Source: Owenia fusiformis
Lineage: Eukaryota > Annelida > Polychaeta > Sabellida > Oweniidae
Reading direction: 5' to 3'
NCBI GenBank assembly: GCA_903813345.2
Contig: CAIIXF020000010.1
Span: forward strand, 9,542,349 to 9,606,348
Length of the DNA stretch: 64,000 bases
Positions 24,299 to 37,380 of the stretch are shown one piece after another (the first letter of the stretch is position 1; every line of letters begins with the position of its first letter). The notes beneath the pieces were generated by a model. It did not search any database, was not told the DNA's origin, and was given only the letters and a program-made list of their open reading frames with translations. The position numbers were made by a program, and so were the translations under genes.

Positions 24299-24364
24299 TA
24301 CATCATGCACTGTACATTGAAAGACGTCTATAATTCTGTAATTTACGTTCATGTGTTCTAGGTA

Positions 24365-24729
24365 CAGGGTGTCCCAGAACTCTTGAGAATTTTTTGGGAA
24401 AATATATGGTATGGGAGATGATTCTTCAGATTTGATGCATTTATTAAAGATACATTGAGGAATAACTGCCATGAATTTCAGGCACATATATTTTGTATTT
24501 CTGAATTTATTGATGTTTGAATATTGTTGTATTTCTCTGACTACTCCGGGGTTTGTGGCGATGTAGGATTCAAATGTCAATAAATTCGGAAATATAAATA
24601 TACACTGTATGTGCTTGAAATTCATGTCAGTTATTCCTCAATGTGTGTTTAATAAGTGCTCTAAATTTGAATAAAAATCATTCATGCCTTATATCTCCCT
24701 AAAGAAATTCTCAGTTCTGGGACAACCTG
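24365..24729. mobile_element. Foldback MITE with CAGGGTGTCCCAGAACT ends
   Basis: Left end CAGGGTGTCCCAGAACT and the complement of the right end (CAGGTTGTCCCAGAACT) differ at one base. The inverted similarity runs almost to the centre: ATTGAGGAATAACTG (about 24455) against CAGTTATTCCTCAAT (about 24629), and AATTTATTG against CAATAAATT. The whole element would fold as an imperfect hairpin with its loop near 24.52-24.58 kb. TA precedes the left end, but the right flank is GA. It lies 66 bp from the element at 23695-24298 and shares its CAGGGTGTC terminus. Confidence 0.75.
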
Positions 24730-27026
24730 GAACATGCAGACTATATAGTGTATCTCGGGAGCGACATCGACATTTCAAACCTTAGACATGAATTTCAGAG
24801 AAATATCATAGATTTTTAAAATTATCATCTTTTTCATTTTTTAAATTCGGAACATCAGAAGATCGATTATATCTAGAACCTCAGATGTAATGGGATATAT
24901 CTGCAATTATGTTAACGTTCGGTAGGTTGTAGACCTCCTTGCACACATAAACCATATACACAGTTCACAGTAGTGAATATCGAAATCCCTACAAATATCT
25001 AAGCACAGGTGCAAAAAGAGAAGAACCCGGAATATAAACGATTAGTCTATTAGGCTCATATAACTAATCGAGATGCGTAATTTGAAACTAGATATTACCG
25101 AATGAACTTTCTTGCGTTTTCCTGAACGAATTTACAAAAATCTTTACTTACAAGTATGTTGATATCGACCTTTTAATAGTTTTTATCTAGGTGACTGACC
25201 TACATGGTGGATATATTAACAGTAATTAACGTATCACCCAGGTGTGGGCCAGAGGTTAGATCCGGAGATACCTATATAATGGCAAAACAATTAATATGCT
25301 TTCCTTGGATAATGTAACCCATCGTAAATACACAAAGTCAAAACGGAAGAATTATTGGCTTTAACGCCCATATTGATATTCCCGACCGGGCTTACAAGAC
25401 ACGTTGCCTAAGAAGGCTTCCGGATGTAGAATAGGTTTGAAGGCGATACATGATAGTGTAATTTGTATCGACCAAATCATCTCGCTTTTTGTCTTGTTTA
25501 AGGAAGTAAACAAGAATGCATCTTGGTTAATGGAGGTATTAGGAAACACTTAGTAATAGTTATGTGTACATACGTGTAAAATACTCCAGTAAAGTCAGAT
25601 TCTTAAATGCCATTTTGGGTTTTTATCGATGCGACTATAGTGTCTATCATATTTCATAATTAGCGCTAAACGTAAGATCAGTAAGTATACAACATGAAAC
25701 AAGGTCCGGTGCTAGAGGAAATGCCAGTTTTGCTTCTCCTTCCAGTTATACACAATATATAAGTGATGTCAATAATGCGTATTATCCCATGTGTCATCTT
25801 TTCTAAACCAAGCACAATATGTCACAGCTAGAAACGCATCTTATGAAAAACAACTTATCCCCAGGTTGCAAAGGTCTCCGTTAATGACATGGCTTTCAAT
25901 ACGGAATCCGACACCAAGGCATGATTATAAAATGTCATTAAAAGCTAACTTTGTTTAAAACATTGATTGGACAATAATGAGAGGTTGTGCTCAGGTGCAT
26001 GGTATAATTTTTCTTCATAGAAGACAAAAATCGTTTTAAGAATCAAGTCTTTCAGCTGTATACAATTTGTACAGTTTAGAAGCAGAATACAATAGATAAT
26101 GGAACCCTTTGGTGTCAGAGTAATATGAACCTCTCATTTGAATGTCAAGACCTGCTTCTGTATGTCAATATCCATAGCCGATTATGTTTAGAAAAATAAT
26201 AAAAACAAACAAAGCTCGTCAGTAGGTTCAATAGAGATAAATGTAAGGAATTCCGATCAAAAATATGAAAATCGATGAAGAAATGCCATCATTGAGATCA
26301 GGATAGTATTAGAAATAACCTATAGCGATGGAAACAATCACCGTGAATCTGTTTGCGACAACTCATGCTGATTGTCAAGATCACTCGTCCAAATAAATAT
26401 GTAAGCACATGACGCTTGACGGAAAAGCCAAAAATGTGGATTGTCCTACTCCGATGGAAACTCCATTGGTTCTCTTTGACAGAAACGATACACATAGCCC
26501 AAAGGTATGCGATATTTGCCAAGAGTGAATGTTGAAAGGTACTTTGAAAAATAAGATAATCCTAGAAAAGACGATCTGAGGGTTTTAATACCGTGTCTAC
26601 TTCAGCAATAGACCCATGACCTGCACCACCGTTGAAGGCTTTTCGAGTCAATTGAGCATAAAAAACTTCAGATCAGCTTGTCACTTGGATGTCTTAACAA
26701 CATAACAATTAATTACACCAATGATAACAAAAGCACTCAGAATTTCAATATGTCAATCTTTTGTCAAAAGTATGCTGAAAATAATTGGGGTCAGTTTCTT
26801 GTCAATTATTCTGACATGATATTTTGGAAAGACAAAAGATCAAATAGAAAAGTGAAATGGCTAACAACATAATTATATACCATGTCGAATTTGCGTTATT
26901 TTTCTGTGTGTGACGTATACGTGTAATTCCCGTAAGTCAAAATTGAGAGAACGCTTTTAAATCAATTATGTATAGTGGTCTGCAATGATTCAGGTTGTGT
27001 TTTTTCGACACGTTAATCATGAGTCC
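24730..27026. other. Gene desert, part 3: nothing recognised
   Basis: AT-rich single-copy-looking DNA with no coding frame, RNA gene or clear repeat that I can support. Confidence 0.5.
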
Positions 27027-28100
27027 CAATGCATAGTACCCCGGACAGGTTGTATGATGCAGTCGTTTTTTTACTCTATATTTGCAATAGAACAATCATT
27101 TTTATTGAAATTTTCAAGATTTATTCTAGAGACAATTTCCAACATGGAAAATAAATATTTCATCAAAATTTCCAATTTTATAATTTTGACGGGCTTTTTT
27201 CAAAAACACTACACTGTCAATAAAATACAGGTTTTTGCTTGAACAATTGAACTTTTAACGTCATTTCAAATATTGTCTGGCTATGGAATTTCCGGCCGCC
27301 TAAAGTCTTTCCTGATATATCTCTTGCCATATTCATAATAATGGCTGATTATTGTTATTCACTTGAGTCATATTCAATATTATTACAGTGCATTAGGCTA
27401 ATAAAAAATTGTTCCTCTGGGCCTCGTTTTGTGAAGCGTTCCCTAGATTGAGCCCAGATAGAGGAGGTCAATCTTCTTGTCCACAGACATGAGTTCAACC
27501 CAGTCACTGTTCGATACTGTCCAAAATAAAGTAAAACATTACAAATCTCCTATTTGAAGTATTCTTGGCATTAGATCCTTCAGAGATGTTAATACAGCTG
27601 TGTCAAATTTTATCATGAAATTGTCAGGGAGACCTGACATTTTAAAAGCTTGTTACAATTTACGTGCCACAGGCTTGCATGCTGAGTGACGGTGGCAGAA
27701 AAACCCAGTGGAGATAAAGGTGCGTTTTCAGAGAAAACGTGACCCAGAATGACAAGTTTTTCATTGGCCTAATGCTCTGTAATAATATTAGGCCTATTGA
27801 ATATGACTAAAATGAATAACAATAATCAGCCATAATTAATATGGCATCAAATACATCTGGAAAGACATCTCAAAAGTTCAATTGTTTAAGCAAAAACCTG
27901 TATTTTATTGACAGTGTAGTGTTTTTGAAAAAAGCCCATCAAAATCATAAAATTGGAAATTTTGACAAAATATTTATTTTCCATGTTGGAAATTGTCTCC
28001 AGAATAAAATATGAAAATTTCAATAAGAATGGTTGTTCTATTGCAAATATAGAGTAAAAAACGACTGCATCATACAACCTGTCCGGGGTACTATGCATTG
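27027..28100. mobile_element. Long-inverted-repeat (foldback) element, about 1.07 kb
   Basis: Left arm about 27027-27420, right arm about 27756-28100, loop about 335 bp. The outer 230 bases of the arms match closely, beginning CAATGCATAGTACCCCGG at each end. Further in, similarity continues (GGCTGATTATTGTTATTC and its complement), with about 45 bases present only in the left arm (near 27258-27302). The loop has no transposase frame. The short frames in each arm are two copies of the same non-coding repeat read in opposite directions. No target duplication is clear: the left flank ends GAGTCC and the right flank begins TGGTAC. Confidence 0.85.
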
Positions 28101-30017
28101 TGGTACATTACCAGATAATATCCCATTGACATAACCATTAATGACTGACGTTCGACTGTAGACGAGAATTATTTTCTGCAGATAACGTTTTAAGATGTTA
28201 TAACAGAGTAGTCCAGAGTATTGTGCCGTTTGCATTGACGGCGAAAACGCGGTAGCCTGACGATGGGGAGTTTTGTATCTGGGAGTGTATTCATTACTTT
28301 AATATTTTGTTGTATCATATTTTCCATATGTTATAGATATGCCTCCTTTGTACAAAGGGTAACACTGATACACATGCATACATACAAAGGAAACTTTTTT
28401 GAAGCACACTTCATAGAATCAGCAATTAACTATATCAACCATCTATTTCAAACGAATCAATGTTTGAACCATTTGGTGGGAATATGTATGTAACAAATTG
28501 AAATGCGTTTATCCCTAACTTGCGGCCCTAACTTGTCCTAACTGGGTATACGATACATTGGGCAGGACCCGGTTCATTTTTTCACCAAGACGTTCATCTT
28601 CCGCTCAAAACTATACAACCAGATCGGTCATGATCATAGAGTAACAAGATAACTGGGGAAACACGCAAGAAAAAAATCCTGTACCCTGGTAGATAATTAA
28701 TTAATAGCATAACGTGGTAATAGATTTCTCTGTCAACTCATACGGGACCATAATGAGGTATATCAAGGTGTAATGTAACTAACCACGTGTAAATTGTGTA
28801 GTAATTATCATCACATATCATTAGTGGCATGACAATACCGCAGAATGAGCTCTCTCATCTCCCTCAGACTCATGTAACTTCATCTCAAACAACAGCAACT
28901 CAGAAACTGTACAATTATGGCAGTATGTTAGAAAGACTATTTGACTTCTAATAATTCAAGATGAAATATAACACCTTGTCATATATGTAATCACAACAAC
29001 CAAGACAGTTTGAAAAAGCTCATTAAATATGTTTAAAAAAAGTTTCATAAAACACAACGGCAGAGTTGTAAAAGGTAAACAGTCCAACCAAATGTCAAAA
29101 CAAAAGTCAAAGAACATTGACTAATGACTTGACTGATCATGGACAAAAGGATGAGCAGAGGCTATCTCTATAACTACTAATATATTCAAATATAAACTAC
29201 AGCTACTTGTCAGATACACACTAGATATAACAACTAATGTGTCGATGTGAAAGTGTATCTAGCACCTTAATGTTAAATGAATATATCATGTAAGCAAGCG
29301 AACAAAAAGGAAGGCTGCCCCCTGACATGTCCCACATCAATGACAACTCAAAATGCTTTACATCAATTTTAGAAAACAACAAGGTGACAAAGGCAACACC
29401 TTTAATTAACCTAACATAATACATGTTGATATCTATTAAATTAATCTTGATAGGTATTTGTAAATTCAATTTATTTTATCTAAATAAGACCATATTAGAA
29501 ATGTGTTTGTAAAACAATATGCTACCTGTTAGTCACATGTGCAATATGTCCACTGTCAAATATATATCTATGGCAATTAGACACATACATAGACGTATGT
29601 CCATTAAGATATAAATGGTTCAATCAATGCCAATTTTATTTACGAGTTCCAAATGATCGCTTCGAGGACTAAATAATTTGTGAAATCGTTTTCAAATCTG
29701 GCAAAAAGGCACCCTGTTTAAGAATACTGAAGGGAATTATACATGGGGCTCGTTCCCGTGTTAAGTTCTGGACCATTCCTGTTTCATGGACACATAGCGT
29801 GCACAGGAAAATTTTAGACCCGGATTTTTCGCGGTGTCGCGACTACTCCTCCCCCATGTGAGCTCAGATATTATCCTATTAGTGTATTTTTCAAAATACT
29901 CTTAAGATTATCTTCCTATTTTAATCACAATATACATTTCTAAAAGGTCCTTGTTTGTATCCAGTTTTATGTATTTTCTCAAGAGTTTTACCACAAATAA
30001 TATGACAAAAATGTAAA

Positions 30018-30117
30018 TTAGACTCCGGAAAAAACCCGTAAGGCTCCGGAAAAACTATTTGACTGTGAAACAAACAGGTCTAAAGATATTAGACTCAGGA
30101 AATTTTCCGGAGTCTAA
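30018..30117. repeat. Short inverted repeat with repeated CTCCGGAAA motif
   Basis: TTAGACTCCGGAAAA at 30018-30032 is matched in exact inverse at 30103-30117. Between them lie two further related motifs (GGCTCCGGAAAAA near 30042 and TTAGACTCAGGAAA at 30089-30102). The block is too short to class as a known element. Confidence 0.55.
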
Positions 30118-31113
30118 AAGCCAAGTGAGAACCCTGAAATGTGTCCCTTTAGGTGTCTCCAGGTAGTCCCCCGATCGACTACATAACATGGCGAGCAAAA
30201 GAACGTTGAATGTAGTCACACACATGTTTTACAACATCAGGAAAACACGGGGAATCGACAAGAGCAACTTTGTTATTGTAGCATCATGCATAAGAGATGG
30301 GTGCTATCTCTAAGGGGTCCTACTTTTTTACACATTTTACAGTGCAGTTCCAGTTTGCGTGTTGATTCAGGGCCTCTATATATATGTCATTATTGTATCA
30401 CAATGCCCAGATACAAAAGATAAACCACAGTGTGCCAAAGATAAAACATAAAATTAATCATAATCGTATCATGGTTACAACAATAAAAAATATTCTGGGA
30501 CGCACCGGAGACTGAAGTTTGGTGTATTAAATATCATATCCGTGTAAATAATTGATTTCAAGGCTTCATCTAAGATCACCCAATATCATCCAATTCTTAT
30601 ATAATTAATGAAGACTAGGTAAAGGGGCTTAATTAACCACAAATTTAATTGTGGAACCGCATCAACCACATGTGCTAAACGAGTAGATGCATCAAGTTAT
30701 GACAACATTCTCATAGGGGGGTATAAATTAATCCAGTCGATAGTATGGATAAAAAGGAAACTAAACAAAGGATACAAAATAAGACGCTTTTGAATTTTAA
30801 CATCAAATATACAGACAACAGATGTACTTTCATGAAACCCATGCAATTGTTCAATTTTCAATTTAGATTTTGGGATGATTTAAATTTGATTTGAGGTGGA
30901 TTATGTGTTTTATGTAATGTGTGAAATGTTGCGCCAATCCAGTGATAAACGTGATACAGTGATATAACGTCACATTAAAGATCACCATTGCTATAAGAAT
31001 TAATGCGAATCAAATTTCTAGTTTGTCTCACCGAATGCAAAAAAAAGTTTGATGTAAAATATTACTTCTTGAAAACAAGACAAGTTTAAGATGAATAATA
31101 TAATGAAATATTA

Positions 31114-31136
31114 AAATAGGTCACCCTGACCTATTT
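31114..31136. promoter_or_regulatory. Perfect palindromic nuclear-receptor element (AGGTCA-N3-TGACCT)
   Basis: Bases 31118-31132 read AGGTCACCCTGACCT, the consensus inverted repeat with 3-base spacer (estrogen-response-element type). The palindrome extends to 10-base arms, AAATAGGTCA and TGACCTATTT. COUP-TF, ERR and steroid-type receptors bind such half-sites (family knowledge). It lies about 21 kb beyond the 3' end of NR2F. No sequence evidence shows it is used. Confidence 0.45.
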
Positions 31137-34100
31137 CCGTATCTTAACTAACTAGACACAGTGCTTCCACAGATACCAAAATAGTTTACCTATGATTTAT
31201 CTTAATAATTTTATCTGAACACATCTTATATCAGCTCAGTTAAAGAGAGGATTTTAGGTGGTAGAAATAGTTTGTATATACCCCTCGTCCCTTGTCAACA
31301 TTCTGCCATTGTAATAATAAAACAAAAACTATTGCAGGATTGAACTTTTAAGGCAATGTCGAATTGGTTTCACTATTTTTACAGTTTATGTATTTTAACA
31401 TTCTTAAGATTTTGCATCTTAGCTTTTTGCAATTTTCACCATACATTTGTGATCTACAAATCACATCTTGGTGTTTTAGTAAAATGCAAAGCAGCATACA
31501 TCCAGAGTGAATGTATATCAGTTTAGATTCTCTTGTTGAATTATGAGGCGTCGAGATTTTTATCCCGAACGTAAGAGTCGAGAAAGACTTTTAAAATAAG
31601 CCAGAAGACATTTTACAGTAGATATGAGAAGCCCAAAAATGGGCCTAGTAAAAATAATATGCCTGGAGTCATTAATCCCTTTTCTGTAGATTAAAAGTAC
31701 ACTTCATATCTTAATCCTATTATCTAATTCTTTCTCAATTTCTCTTTGATCACTTTTCTCTTTGGGTTCGCACTGTCCAGAAAAACAATTCGATTTCACT
31801 TTTAAATGTGATTGATAATCCCTAATACAAAGGCACATTATAAAGCATGTATAAATCCTTGTTATGTAAAAATATAACGCTGCATTTCAGTAAGCTGCCA
31901 TTTAAGAGAAGGACAATGTTATACTTAAAAGTGTCATATTCAGATGTTCACCAGGCTAATTAAATTGTAAAACAGATTACAATTAAATTCAAAATGATCG
32001 GAATGACTGCAACGAATGAGTAAATGCTACTCAACAATGATGGAAATATATATATATTTACCATATCATTGAATGTAAATATGCAAATATGGCTGCAAGA
32101 GGTAACTAGATTATGTGAACCAACTGATCGCAATAGACCTTAAATCTACCTGCGTTGCAGCCCCGTCACCTTTGAGGATTAACCTTACGTAGAGTGTCAT
32201 CCCGTAACGACTGAATCTCTCTCATATGCAATTAAGGAGGTTATTTGTGTTCTCTGGTGATTCTAATAAGAAATGAACGCCAATTAAAACTTTACAGTTG
32301 GGTGATAGTGAGCAGAGAACGTGGTAGAATTATCCAGGAACCTTTCTATGGCCGAATTAAAAACCCATTTATATCATCGCAGACGTATTATTATTAATAA
32401 TATATTTTTAATGCTATTTTTACAGAGTATTAAATCATGTTAATAAATCAGTTGTATGCAGGGATAAGATCATGTTAGATCTGATGTATTGCTTCATTGT
32501 TTACTGCATGTAACTGCATGTACTCGCATCTTATACAACTTTGCAATGAGGTGTAAAAGTATTTATGAAGTTTCTATATTAATATTTTATTTTTAATACA
32601 AAATTAACCAGTCACGTCCATGAAAAGCCTAAAAAGAAATATTCTTATCAAAACGTCAAGTTGCATTTTCAATACTCTAAAGTACTGACATCACAAGCTA
32701 GTTATTTGAAAACTACTCTGAATTCATTAAAGATGCTATTTCCAATTCTGGATTTGATTGAACCAACTTCCATATATTACGTCACCATTGTTCATTCCTA
32801 TTACTGGTCTCATTTGTAACACAATGACCCGGGCTATAACGGCACTTCACTGGCATATCCACGTGACCCCAGGGCCCTGTAAACCCAAGTTGAATTCGAA
32901 TAACGACGTTATAACCCGTTTTGTTGATGTTGCCTTCTACAAAAACTGACACAATCGTCAATAATTTGTACTCTTTTGGCTTTTATGCATAAAGGGCCTG
33001 ACATTTAATAAGCGATGTCGGAGCAGGGTCTTCGAGTGGAATACGGCCTCACGTTATACAAGGATACCTCAAAGATAAATGACTTGATTTAAGCTGACAT
33101 TTGGTTGTTTTTTATGAAATGCATTATTCATCTTGGCTCTGGGACGAGAAAAAACAACACAGTGATTAAGACTCTGCCCATGAGTTATACGGGAACGACG
33201 CTAGCTGGTGATTTACTGACTAAGAATTATGCAGCCTTTGTTGATGCTTCTCTAATTACATTTACATAACAACCCAGTTGACGATAGAAAAACGAGAACA
33301 CATAATAGAGCTCGCTTTTGGATGTTTCAAAGGAAGCGACATTAAACGAACATTAAAATCTCGATTTGTATTTTCAATCTAAAACTCGATTCAACTATTG
33401 TGATTTATATACATCAAGGGAACAAGTTCGAGTTATGTTGGTTCTGTTTTATCCAAGATTGTAACTAAATGTTGAATTACATTTATCTAAAAAATACCGT
33501 CAGTCACTTTTCATAATCGTATAAATAATATCAATAATAGCCGGTAATAACTGTCAATATACTTTTTGTCCTGTTTCGTGATCTTTTGCCATTACACTAT
33601 CCAAAGGATGTAAACTCGAATTTTAACTCAAACGGTCTCTTAAATCACAAGAAATTTCTTTTTTACGTGAATAAACCCATCGGTCCCCTGTCTTGGAATA
33701 TTACTTGTCGTATAGTAAGGAAGACAATTTGAAACGTTGCTTTTAAGTACTCAACGTTGGAAGTTATTGTCTGACCTATATGAGGGAAATGCATCAAAGT
33801 TCAAGTCTTTTGCATCCGACGCACTAATTACCCGTCTGATTTTGTAAAAAATAACAAAGGAATTTCTATTGTCAGCTTTCCAAAGGCGTATATATCATCC
33901 TTTATTACAGTTATTTCCGAACAATTATGTAGCTGCAATTATATCTAAAATGTTCTTACAATGACTGATCTTAAAGCAGAGATTATACACCTAATAACAA
34001 GTTTAAGGTACATCTGGACTGTATTATCGTGATTCTTCAGGTTTTTTATGCTGGATTAGAAATCTTCAATCATAGTTAATTCAATTTGAGCAATTTATCT

Positions 34101-37100
34101 GTATTCTGTGGCTAGAATTTAAAAGACCATAATTAAGCTTAAATTGCTTATAAAAATTCAGATCTCTTTTTTCGCTTGTTAAAAAAGGTTATAGAGAGAG
34201 ATGTATGATGATTAGAGATGAATTATGGCTGTTTGACCGGCCTTATTGGTATTCTGATCTCGATGGTCACTTGAACATAATTAACATTATACATCTGCCC
34301 TCGTCTGCCTCAATGAATTCGACACAAAAAAATAAATCGTATATTCGATTCAGTTCATTAGTAAATAGTAATATTTCTCAAGAAGTCTGTCGAATAACAG
34401 AAAATATGCCGTTTTACTATACTTGATCTTTCCATTTGTATCTTGGTGTTGGGTTTACTCACAACTGGTTGACTAATGGTCAGTTTTGAAAGCACGCTAT
34501 TACTAAAAAAAACAATTATTGATAATAGCGTATACTTGTAACGTGACTTGTTTATAATCTTTAAAAATTTCGTAATTACGTTGTAATATTTGTAAACCAA
34601 ACCGTTGTAATAGCCATGTGTTACACTCTCTTATCGACACTCTACGGAAATAATCCTAAAACCTTTACAATGGCTTGAAACAAAAACGATCATATGTGTT
34701 TTAAATGCATTAAATTAAAATTGAAAAGAAAGTACACCGTCTTTAGACATCTGTCTTATGACCGTCACCTTTGAACAAGTTTTTTCGCAGCATCTGTGCA
34801 GCTTTTAAAAAATAATATTGTATCAGTCTACATGCTACAGAAAAACACAAGGAGATTTTTAAAAGGAAGTTGCGAATTGCGGAAGGCGAAATAAAGGATA
34901 CAAGGTATTTGTTAATAAAATCTTACATTAACATAGGAAATCATGGCTTTCAGGAATCGATTCTGAAATTACATGAAATTAAAAAGAATAAATCTTTAGG
35001 AATTTAACTTGTAATTTGGAGCAATTTTATAACACTTTGCGTTATTAATGTCATCAATCATACGCTTTAGGATGTGATTTTTTATAATGCTTTGTTCGGG
35101 AAAAGATGCGATAATTCTATCGATGCGATGTGATGCTAAAGCATGAGTAGATGCACAATATTTTTGGCTTCATGTAGATTATTTAAAAATCGCGAACCGC
35201 TTAAAGTGTAAAAAGACAGAGGTCTTCATCTTCAAACTTGTTGGAAGTGCTTGTTAATATATTCTTAAGGGTATTAGGCGTTCATTTGTGGTATTTCAGT
35301 GGTTGCTACTGGTATTAATCCGCACCACAAAGTAGTTGTTTTGTGGTAGTGATGATAGCATAGCGATTATGTGATGGTTTTTCTAATTGCTTTTTCACCA
35401 ATATGACATAAGCCGTACAACATCTCATCAAATAGACTGGATGATTTCAAGAGTTCCTGACGATTACACGATTTTGAAGTCATCAAATTTGAAATGGAAA
35501 AGTAAATTTTGCTTCAAGATCACAATAGGAGTTGCGAAATAAGGACTTGTTTCTTTTGAATATATCACATTTGGTCTTATTTTTTACTTTTAAAGGTTAT
35601 AGGAATCTAAAATATTTGATAGCATCGCCAATAGCCGGAGTATTGGATCAGACATTATGCATGAGATAACGTGACTCACACACTGATGTGAATAATGTAT
35701 TCTATATTATAATGAGCATTATGCTCTTCTTTGGGTCAACTATCTATTGTGTCATGACAAAGTCTTTGTTTAACCCGTACGAGTCAAATGTGAACATAAA
35801 AAACACGATGCAAAACTGAATGTAGTGACGAGAGATGTTTCTTTTTATTAGTTCTTAGTGGAGGAAACACTGAGTTGAGGATGGATGACGTTCGTAGATT
35901 TTGCAATATAACCGTCTGGAAACAATTTGATTCTGAGTTCTCGACCAAGAAAGAACAAATTATTATATAAGGAAAATGATTTGAATGGGTACCAAACAAA
36001 ATTGATTTAAAAACTCTATCCGATATACGGTGGCGTTTGGCAGCAGTTTTGACTTAACCTTTTCACAGAATTAGCTTTCAGATATTCGATATATTATTTT
36101 GAACTTGCTTTTTTGTAACGAAGTTCACTCAACTTAATCCTTCTTTAATCAAACAATAATTTTCTCTCCTTAATCATGGTTTAATTGCAATACGAGAAGA
36201 GTAAAAAATATATAATGCCCGGGGGTCGAGAGGTTTATCGCAAGTCCATATGAGAGCATGACCCCGCAACCTCCCACCTGCGTCCTTAAAAGCCAAGAAA
36301 ATATATTAAGAAAAAAACAAATAAGAAAGTTGAAATGAGCATCTGTGGTGTCTAGTTGAGTCATATGCATTGTGTCTCTTAATGTCTTATATTTCATACC
36401 ACATCTTATATTATATATTATATGCATCCATTCCGTTCCTAGTTTTAAAAGAATTGCTCTATTATTTCAAAATAATATGCCACGTGTTTGATATTAACAT
36501 TAATCAACTGACCATTCAATTTCATGGCAAAATAATCGGCCTTTAATTTTTATTAGTGATAAAACTCCAAGGAGTAAATTTTGTATTTTCCTGGACATGA
36601 TATATCAATTTTCTGGTATAGTGCATGTAGACTATCAACATTTATGTACTTGTTAAGAAAGGAATGACATTGTCAGATTTGCATCATGTCTCTGACGTGA
36701 TTTGTTGCTTTGACAAAACTAAAACGTTTATCTGCCACTAATAAAACATTACTCTCGTTTTGCCCGATAATTTCATTTTTTATAAAATCTCGTGGGATAT
36801 CAATTAAAGTCTCGGGACAGTGACGCAATTATATTTTGACATGAAGCATCAATTTAGGGTCGACTGTTCATTCAGTCGAGTCGAACGTAATGTGAAATGG
36901 CCCTGGGTAAATATTTCATTGTAAATGTTTTTAGTTTGTATTTTTTCTTGTAATTTGTGTATACTTAAATGCTTCCCTTTTCTTGCCATCCTTTCTCTTT
37001 AGCACTTGTTCAAACCTATCTATTCGAACACAAGATCCGTACCGTCTGCGTATGTTTTCTGAAACCGGTACCCTGTGGTTTTGTACACTTTTATTTCGAC

Positions 37101-37349
37101 TGTCGTAATAGCTCTAGTTTATTCGGTCATATGTATGTCTAAAAATATCAAATGACATGCCATCGAAACTGTTATTTCAGCTTGTTATTTTGACACTCAA
37201 TGCCAAAAGAAAACACTTCAACTAAAAAAATATTTTACATACATTTTAAACAATTAAAGATCCTATTGTTGTAACATTTTAGTTCCCCCCATATAGGCCA
37301 TGGCATTTACTTAAGCGTATGGATATGTATGCTTTGTTACAAACATACA

Positions 37350-37380
37350 ATTACCATGGTAATCTCCATTTACCATGGTG
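37350..37380. promoter_or_regulatory. RFX/X-box-like palindrome pair
   Basis: ATTACCATGGTAAT at 37350-37363 is a perfect 14-base palindrome close to the X-box pattern bound by RFX factors, and TTACCATGG follows at about 37370. The surrounding 300 bp is less AT-rich than average. Candidate enhancer by motif only. Confidence 0.3.

Noticed and set aside
24296-24625. 109-codon - strand frame
   Set aside because: Lies within the foldback MITE at 24365-24729 and shows no transposase motif.
26985-28235. Similar short frames on both strands (near 27.0-27.2 and 27.9-28.2 kb) that could suggest a duplicated gene
   Set aside because: They are the two arms of one inverted repeat read from opposite ends; no transposase or other motif is present.
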